From NCBI GenBank assembly GCA_016191785.1, contig JACPVJ010000016.1, forward strand, positions 124,001-188,000: DNA of 64,000 nt. Reading direction: 5' to 3'. How positions within the stretch are numbered: position 1 is the stretch's first letter; each line of letters starts with the position of its first letter. This stretch comes from Myxococcales bacterium (GTDB lineage Bacteria; Myxococcota_A; Polyangia; Polyangiales; Polyangiaceae). Under the pieces are notes generated by a model. It saw only the letters and a program-made list of their open reading frames with translations. It was not told where the DNA came from and did no database searches. Below, piece by piece: positions 59,272 through 64,000 of this stretch. Both the position numbers and the translations under genes were made by a program.

Positions 59272-60180
59272 TCAGTCGAACCGACGATTCACGATGGTCA
59301 CCCGGGCGTCCACCGTGTGCGCCAGGCGCATCAGCCCCTGCTCGAACTCGCGGTCTCGTGCCAGGGCGCTCAGCCGTGGGACCACGAGCAGCTCGCGAGC
59401 CGACAGATCGACCCAGGTGGCGGTGCGCCGCGGGTCGTTTCGGTCACCGACCGTGGCGAGGTCGGCGATGATCGAGTCACCCCCCGCCCGCTTCAAGAGA
59501 GTGCGCTTCTCGCGCAGGAGCTGCTCCAGGGCGTCGAAGCGGCGCGTCCCTTCGAGCGCAGCCAGATCCAGGACCAGGCCGGTCAGGGTTTCTGCGCGCG
59601 GCAACTCCTTGCTCAGTCGGGCTGCGACCTGTGCCCCCACCTGCGGGTCCGGCGCTCTGAGCAAGCGCGCGCGGGTCACTGGCCAAGCGAGAAACCGCGC
59701 GCGCTGAACGGTGCGGTCGCCGTCGTCGCCGGCCGCCCACGCCGGGATCGCGCGCGCGCCGGGAGAAGTGCCCGGGCGCTCGACGCGAACCGACCACCCG
59801 TCGCTCGCCGACCACGAACCTCGGACAAACGAGCGCGCCGCGTTCACGACCGGCAGGAGCCACGCGGCGCTGGCCCGCCAGCGAGCTTGGTGCTCGCTTC
59901 CCAGCAGATCGATCAACAGTGGATTTCCGCGGGCTTCGAGCGCCGTCAGGGTTTCGTCGAGCAAGTCCACCAGCTCAGCGACGGTCTCCCCGGAGAGACT
60001 CGAGAGGGCGAGCCTGACCGCTGCAGCGTCGGGTGGGCCGGCGGGCGCCGGTGCGCCGTCGGAGACCACCAGCACGGGCTCGGCCGCGGGCGGTGCGGGG
60101 CGGCAAGCGAGCTCCGACCCCGCGACGAAAGGCAGGACCAGCAACGCCTCAATGGCGCTTCGCCGAGAGCTCGAGTCCAC
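59272..60180 (-). CDS. Secreted or lipid-anchored protein of unknown function
   Basis: A 302-residue product from a GTG at 60180 (DSSSRRSAIEALLVLPFVAG) with a hydrophobic start ending near SELAC, a lipobox-like site. The mature part is Ala/Arg/Asp-rich helical (VRLALSSLSGETVAELVDLL, LLDLLGSEHQARWRASAAWL, LERTRRF-type) and has RTATWVDLSARELLVVPRLS near the end. No family recognised. It overlaps the lipoprotein gene upstream by 32 bases, so it is probably co-transcribed with it. The upstream frame (to 60405) is antisense-like and lacks a signal. Confidence 0.65.
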   Translation of the reverse strand: MDSSSRRSAIEALLVLPFVAGSELACRPAPPAAEPVLVVSDGAPAPAGPPDAAAVRLALSSLSGETVAELVDLLDETLTALEARGNPLLIDLLGSEHQARWRASAAWLLPVVNAARSFVRGSWSASDGWSVRVERPGTSPGARAIPAWAAGDDGDRTVQRARFLAWPVTRARLLRAPDPQVGAQVAARLSKELPRAETLTGLVLDLAALEGTRRFDALEQLLREKRTLLKRAGGDSIIADLATVGDRNDPRRTATWVDLSARELLVVPRLSALARDREFEQGLMRLAHTVDARVTIVNRRFD

Positions 60181-60877
60181 GGTCCGTGCTCCCGCTCGCC
60201 ACATCGCCGTCGAACAGCAGCTCGAACGAGCCATCGAACTCGCCTGCCCCCGAGCAAGAAGCGCTGATCTTGCTGCCCTCGAACCGTGCCGTGCAGGTGC
60301 CACCCGTGGAGAGCGCCACGTGCCACTCTCCCCCCAGATCACCGAAGATCGACGCCAGGCTCGACTTCCGCTGTGCGTTTGCCGACGCGTTGGAAGGTCG
60401 GCCAATCCAGGTGGGCAAAAAGCCGACGCTCCCGCACTCGGCCACCGCCTTGCTCGCCCCCAGCGACCACGAGCAGAAGTTCGTGCTGTCCGAAGCGCCG
60501 GCCACGAACCACGAGCCAGAGACGTCGAACGGGATTGCCCCGAGGCTCACCGGTGGGTCTCCAGGGTTGGACACGCTGGTGGCGCTGGGCGTGATCGTGA
60601 GCGCGCGCGCCGTGCCGCCGAAGCCGGCCGCCACCACGAATCGGTCCTTGTCGCGCATGGCAGAGAACGAGTCGGACCCGATGACGACCGCCAGGTGGTC
60701 GGCGTCCACGACGAGCTTGCCAGCGAGCGGCTTGGCGTTCAGACGGGTGCCTACGACGTCCCACGTGCCGCCCAGGCTCGAAGAGCCGCCTGGACCCGTA
60801 CCGCCGCCCGATTGGCTGCCGCCGGAGCTGCACGCCGCGACCCAAAGCACCAAGATCCCGACACCCCGCTTCTTCAT
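60149..60877 (-). CDS. Lipoprotein of unknown function with beta-rich domain
   Basis: A 242-residue lipoprotein (GVGILVLWVAACSSGG lipobox) from the ATG at 60877. Short Gly/Ser linker, then SSLGGTWDVVGTRLNAKPLA, KDRFVVAAGFGGTARALTIT, PFDVSGSWFVAGASDSTNFC and a second unit GGEWHVALSTGGTCTARFEG, KISASCSGAGEFDGSFELLF. The two G-x-W-x-V units suggest an internal duplication of a lipocalin-like or beta-sandwich fold (inference). It is divergent from the next gene. Confidence 0.75.
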   Translation of the reverse strand: MKKRGVGILVLWVAACSSGGSQSGGGTGPGGSSSLGGTWDVVGTRLNAKPLAGKLVVDADHLAVVIGSDSFSAMRDKDRFVVAAGFGGTARALTITPSATSVSNPGDPPVSLGAIPFDVSGSWFVAGASDSTNFCSWSLGASKAVAECGSVGFLPTWIGRPSNASANAQRKSSLASIFGDLGGEWHVALSTGGTCTARFEGSKISASCSGAGEFDGSFELLFDGDVASGSTDRGLELSAKRH

Positions 60878-60975
60878 CTCAGAGCTCGCCTCGCCGCCGA
60901 GTCTACCCTCGACCCTGGCGCTGTTGCCACCTCCGGGATCTTGGCCCACCGCTCGCCCCTTTGATTCAACCGGGC

Positions 60976-61701
60976 GTGGTCCGTCGCTCCGCGTGGCTCG
61001 CCGCCCTCTGCCTTGCTGCCTGTGGCGGCGATCCGGCGGCGCCTTCGGCGCCGAGCGCCGAGGGGGACGGCGCCCCCGTGGGGCCGGCTCTGGACCCAGT
61101 TCTGGGCCGGACGCTGAACGCGTGGATCGCCAAGGAGTGGCCGGCCCTGAAGACCGCCCGCGAAGAGAAGTGCGACGACGGAAAGTGGCAGGGCCTGCCC
61201 CCCGAGTCCCGCACGTTGGTCCTGTCGGTGCGTGACGCGCGCTTCGAGAAGAAGCAGCTCTTGCCCCTCGATCTGACCGGGCCGCTGACCGCGCCCAAGC
61301 TCCACGCGCTGCGCGACGACCTGGCCCTCTCGCCGCCCGGCCAGGCGCCGCCGTCGAGCGTCACCGACGAGATCCGGAGCCTCGACGGGCGGCGCTTCGT
61401 GGGCGTGTTCCACGTCACCGAGCACTTCGGGGCAGACCGCGTGTTCCGCACCGATCGCGGGCGCTGGGAGTGGACACCCGGGACGCTGGTTGCCTGGCTG
61501 GCCGTTCACGATGCGGCCACCGGCGCGGCGCTCTGCCAGACCCAGATGGTGGTGAAGAACGACACGCGCTCGGCGCCGCTGGCGCCACGCCTCAAGTCGG
61601 ACACCCGCCAACGGCTGACGCGGGAGCTCGGGCGCGACCTGAAGAGCGAGGCGGCGAGAGCGCTCAGGCGGATCACTCTGCTGCTGGAAATGCCGGGCTA
61701 G
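60976..61701 (+). CDS. Lipoprotein of unknown function
   Basis: A 241-residue product from a GTG at 60976 (VRRSAWLAALCLAACGGDPA, lipobox LAAC); a TTG at 60961 is the alternative. A Pro/Ala/Ser linker precedes a domain with VLGRTLNAWIAKEWPALKTA, RTLVLSVRDARFEKKQLLPL, DDLALSPPGQAPPSSVTDEI and a helical end LGRDLKSEAARALRRITLLL. Two Cys (KCDDGKW, ALCQTQMV) might pair. No family recognised. Confidence 0.7.
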   Translation: MVRRSAWLAALCLAACGGDPAAPSAPSAEGDGAPVGPALDPVLGRTLNAWIAKEWPALKTAREEKCDDGKWQGLPPESRTLVLSVRDARFEKKQLLPLDLTGPLTAPKLHALRDDLALSPPGQAPPSSVTDEIRSLDGRRFVGVFHVTEHFGADRVFRTDRGRWEWTPGTLVAWLAVHDAATGAALCQTQMVVKNDTRSAPLAPRLKSDTRQRLTRELGRDLKSEAARALRRITLLLEMPG

Positions 61702-61719
61702 TCGCGGACCGGCCGTGAG

Positions 61720-62439
61720 GTGGGCCCTCTACTTGACACACGCCCCGCGTCGCGGAAGCGTTCGCGCCCCTTGGCCGCGAGCTACTTTGACGTCGACGGA
61801 ACGCTGGTCAGCACCAACCTGGTGCACCCGACCTTGTTCTATCTCTTGAATCAGGCCACGCCGGTGCAGACCGCGCTGCGCTTCGGGCGGGCGCTGTTCA
61901 AGGCGCCGGCCATGACCGTGGCCGAGCTCGCCGATCGACGCACCTTCAACGAGCTGCTCTACAGCTCGTATCAAGGCATGAGCGAAGACCGGCTCGTGCT
62001 CCTGTCGGACGAGGTGTTCGAGAAGGTGCTGCGCCCGTCGATCTATCCCGCCGCGCGGGACCTGGTCCGGAAGAACGTCGACCGCGGCAACGTGGTCGTG
62101 CTGATCTCGGGCGCCCTGGACTTCATCGCGCGGCGCCTGGCCGACCACCTGGGTGCAGACGACGTAATCGCGAACCGGCTGGAGATGAAGGACGGCTACG
62201 CCACCGGCAAGCTCGAGAAGCCGGTGGTCGCTGGGCCCGAGAAGGCGCGGCTGATCCGCGACCACGCCCGGGTGCACGGTCACGACCTGGACGACTGCTA
62301 CGCGTTCAGCGACAGCTACTCCGATCTGCCCATGCTGAGCGTGGTCGGTCACCCCGCGGCCGTGAACCCCGACCCCCGCCTCAAGCTCTTGGCCAGGGCC
62401 TACAGCTGGCCGAGCTTCGATCTCAGAGCGTGCCCATGA
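61720..62439 (+). CDS. HAD-superfamily IB phosphatase (SerB/CicA-like)
   Basis: A 239-residue HAD phosphatase. Motif I is SYFDVDGTLVSTNLVHPTLF (Asp-x-Asp), motif II VVLISGALDFIARRL (Ser), with the Lys region VAGPEKARLIRD and the last acidic motif CYAFSDSYSDLPML. The helical cap and size put it in the IB branch (phosphoserine/phosphoethanolamine-like or CicA-like). Its stop overlaps the start of the LarA-like gene (ATGA). A TTG at 61771 would place motif I at the very N-terminus, as in relatives, so the start is uncertain. Confidence 0.88.
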   Translation: MGPLLDTRPASRKRSRPLAASYFDVDGTLVSTNLVHPTLFYLLNQATPVQTALRFGRALFKAPAMTVAELADRRTFNELLYSSYQGMSEDRLVLLSDEVFEKVLRPSIYPAARDLVRKNVDRGNVVVLISGALDFIARRLADHLGADDVIANRLEMKDGYATGKLEKPVVAGPEKARLIRDHARVHGHDLDDCYAFSDSYSDLPMLSVVGHPAAVNPDPRLKLLARAYSWPSFDLRACP

Positions 62440-64000
62440 ACCACCCTTCTGTCACGACCTTGGAGCGCGACAGCGCGCCGCGCGTGCTCTTCTCGGGCGA
62501 CCAGTTGGTGGAAGCCGACTTGCCCGCGGGCACGCGCTGCATCTACCCGAAGCCGCCCATCCAGCCGCTGCGCGACGTGGACGCGGCGATTCGATACGCG
62601 ATCAACCACCCGCTGGGCAGCGAGCCGCTCTACGCGAAGCTCCGGCCGGGCATGAAGGTGACGATCGCGGTGGACGACATCTCGCTGCCGCTGCCGCCGA
62701 TGAAGGCGCCCGACGTGCGCGAGCGCATCTTGGAGATCGTGCTCGCCCTGATGGCCGACCACGGCGTCGACGACATCGAGATCATCATCGCCACCGGGAT
62801 TCATCGGAAGATGAAGGCCGGCGAGGTGCGCCACATGGTCGGGCGCAAGGTGTTCGACGCCTACTGGCCCGATCGGCTCTACAACCACGACGCGGAAGAT
62901 CACGACAACCTGGTCGAGGTGGCGACCACCGATCACGGCGAGGTGATCGAGATGAATCGCCGCGCAGTCGAGAGCGACCTGATCGTCTACGTGAACCTGA
63001 ACTTCGTCCCGATGGACGGCGGGCACAAGTCGTTGATGTGCGGCTTGACCAGCTATCGCAGCCTGTCGGCGCACCACAACCCCGAGACCATCCGTGGCTG
63101 CGACAGCTACATGGACCCGCAGAAGAGCGAGCTTGCCACGCGGATCTCGCGGATGGGTCGGCTCGCTAGCCAGAAGCTCGAGGTCTTCACCGTCGAGACC
63201 ACGATCAACAACCGCATGTTCGATCGCCCCTTGGACTTCTTGGCCAAGAACGAGGACGACCTCGACGCGCGGGAGCGGGCGCTGCTCAAGGGGTTGGTGG
63301 CCACCACCGCCCGGCTGCCGCAGGTCGCGCGGCAGGCCATCTTCGATCGCTTTCCGGCGCCCTACGGCGTGACCGGCGTGTGGGCGGGCGAGACCGAAGC
63401 GGTGCACGAGAAGACCCTCGAGCGGTGCTACGAGCAGTACCTGGTGCCGTTCGAAGGTCAAGCCGACGTGCTCGTCACCGGCATCCCTTTCATCAGCCCG
63501 TACAACGTCCACGCCTTCCTGAACCCCCTGCTCGTGAGCGTGCAGGCCCAGGGTTACCTGTTCAACTTCTACCGAGGGGCGCCGCTGGTGAAGAAGGGCG
63601 GGACGCTGATCATCACCCACCCCTGCACCGACAAGTTCGATCACGAGCAACACGCGCCGTACATCGACTTCGTGCACCGCGTGCTGCCCGAGACTCGCGA
63701 CGCGGTGGAGCTGCACCAGCGCTACGAGAAGAAGTTCGCCCAGGACCCGGCCTTCATCCAGATGTACCGCACCGGCCACGCCTACCACCCTGCCCACCCG
63801 TTCTTCATGTGGTACTGGGGCGAGAACGGCCGGCAGCACCTCGGGCGGGTGATCGTGGTCGGCGCCGACAACGAGTACATCCCGAAGCTGCTCGGCTACG
63901 AGACTGCCGCGACCATGGACGAGGCCCTCTACCGGGCCCGGGGCAGCGAGAACAAGAGCCTCTCCATCGCCCACATGCACGTGCCGCCGATCGTGATGGC
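62436..64000 (+). CDS. LarA-like (DUF2088) protein, truncated by the window edge
   Basis: An open frame of 521 codons with no stop to the last base, starting at an ATG overlapping the stop of the HAD gene. It opens with SVTTLERDSAPRVLFSGDQL. LarA landmarks are EIIIATGIHRKMKAGEVRHM, VNLNFVPMDGGHKSLMCGLT with a Lys/His pair, SAHHNPETIRGC, and LVTGIPFISPYNVHAFL. LarA racemises lactate with a nickel-pincer cofactor; many relatives act on other 2-hydroxyacids. C-terminal segments (PFFMWYWGENGRQHLGRVIV, ADNEYIPKLLGYETAATMDE) are present but the end is missing. No nickel-cofactor synthesis genes are in view, so the reaction is open. Confidence 0.85.
   Translation, partial: MNHPSVTTLERDSAPRVLFSGDQLVEADLPAGTRCIYPKPPIQPLRDVDAAIRYAINHPLGSEPLYAKLRPGMKVTIAVDDISLPLPPMKAPDVRERILEIVLALMADHGVDDIEIIIATGIHRKMKAGEVRHMVGRKVFDAYWPDRLYNHDAEDHDNLVEVATTDHGEVIEMNRRAVESDLIVYVNLNFVPMDGGHKSLMCGLTSYRSLSAHHNPETIRGCDSYMDPQKSELATRISRMGRLASQKLEVFTVETTINNRMFDRPLDFLAKNEDDLDARERALLKGLVATTARLPQVARQAIFDRFPAPYGVTGVWAGETEAVHEKTLERCYEQYLVPFEGQADVLVTGIPFISPYNVHAFLNPLLVSVQAQGYLFNFYRGAPLVKKGGTLIITHPCTDKFDHEQHAPYIDFVHRVLPETRDAVELHQRYEKKFAQDPAFIQMYRTGHAYHPAHPFFMWYWGENGRQHLGRVIVVGADNEYIPKLLGYETAATMDEALYRARGSENKSLSIAHMHVPPIVM

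Noticed and set aside
61733..61738. A TTGACA hexamer before the HAD gene.
   Set aside because: No suitable -10 element about 17 bases on, and it may lie inside the coding frame.
62400..63980. A 526-codon open frame on the minus strand at the right edge.
   Set aside because: It is antisense to a continuous plus-strand frame with clear LarA-family motifs; the minus product is His/Val/Asp-rich with no domain.

Overview
The window is very GC-rich, gene-dense DNA with a strong G/C bias at third codon positions. It looks like the chromosome of a myxobacterium, most likely of the Polyangiales/Sorangium side of Myxococcota. The grounds are three proteins ending in MYXO-CTERM-like tails (Cys, hydrophobic helix, Arg cluster), many lipoproteins with long Gly/Ser/Thr linkers, Cys-rich repeats, AgmX/TonB-like domains, and many small secreted proteins of unknown role. 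The species assignment is an inference from style, not from a marker gene. No rRNA, tRNA, CRISPR array, phage or insertion sequence was seen, and no gap between genes exceeds 300 bases (the longest, about 260 bases, is 52967-53226).

Layout. 1-1274: ECF sigma factor, membrane anti-sigma-like protein and a truncated periplasmic protein, leftward. 1347-6835: crotonase, FAD oxidoreductase, small hydrolase, MATE exporter, CoA-type Nudix hydrolase, carboxylesterase. 6895-11702: LNS2-like lipoprotein, site-2 protease with CBS domains, POT/MFS transporter, Tat-type phosphoesterase. 11686-15041: barrel protein, MiaE, exported archaemetzincin-like protease overlapping gluQ, small secreted protein. 15091-20000: duplicated Cys-rich lipoproteins, SCPx-type thiolase, NlpC/P60 lipoprotein with a beta-propeller lipoprotein. 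20123-32324: hybrid histidine kinase, methyltransferase, acyl-CoA ligase, MYXO-CTERM protein, AgmX-like lipoprotein, ppa with a small Cys-repeat lipoprotein, GpsA-like dehydrogenase with FGGY kinase, orphan MutS-like ATPase. 32337-39683: TonB receptor with fused TonB domain, WD40-like lipoprotein, AsmA-like protein, greB. 39764-49795: two SDRs, DUF2330 protein, S46 peptidase, LMW phosphatase with fructosamine kinase, PPC-like protein. 49815-56497: HEAT protein coupled to a peptidylarginine deiminase-like lipoprotein with a somatomedin-B-like module, FadL-like porin, deoxyhypusine synthase-like protein. 56504-64000: MYXO-CTERM beta-helix protein, RNase D, lipoproteins, HAD-IB phosphatase coupled to a LarA-like protein running off the right edge.

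How the genes work together. A scattered lipid-degradation set (long-chain acyl-CoA ligase, crotonase, HSD17B4-like SDR, SCPx thiolase, HSDL2-like SDR, FadL porin) could form much of a beta-oxidation route and resembles the peroxisomal set of eukaryotes. A second theme is the cell surface: about fifteen predicted lipoproteins or anchored proteins, several peptidases (S46, NlpC/P60, archaemetzincin-like, site-2) and a TonB receptor. Many neighbours are joined by ATGA/GTGA stop-start overlaps, which implies small translationally coupled operons.

The most unusual locus is 49815-52966. It is a secreted lipoprotein with an eight-Cys somatomedin-B-like module, the calcium-binding middle domain of animal-type peptidylarginine deiminases and an intact-looking catalytic set (Asp420, His544, Asp546, Cys722), coupled to a HEAT-repeat protein.
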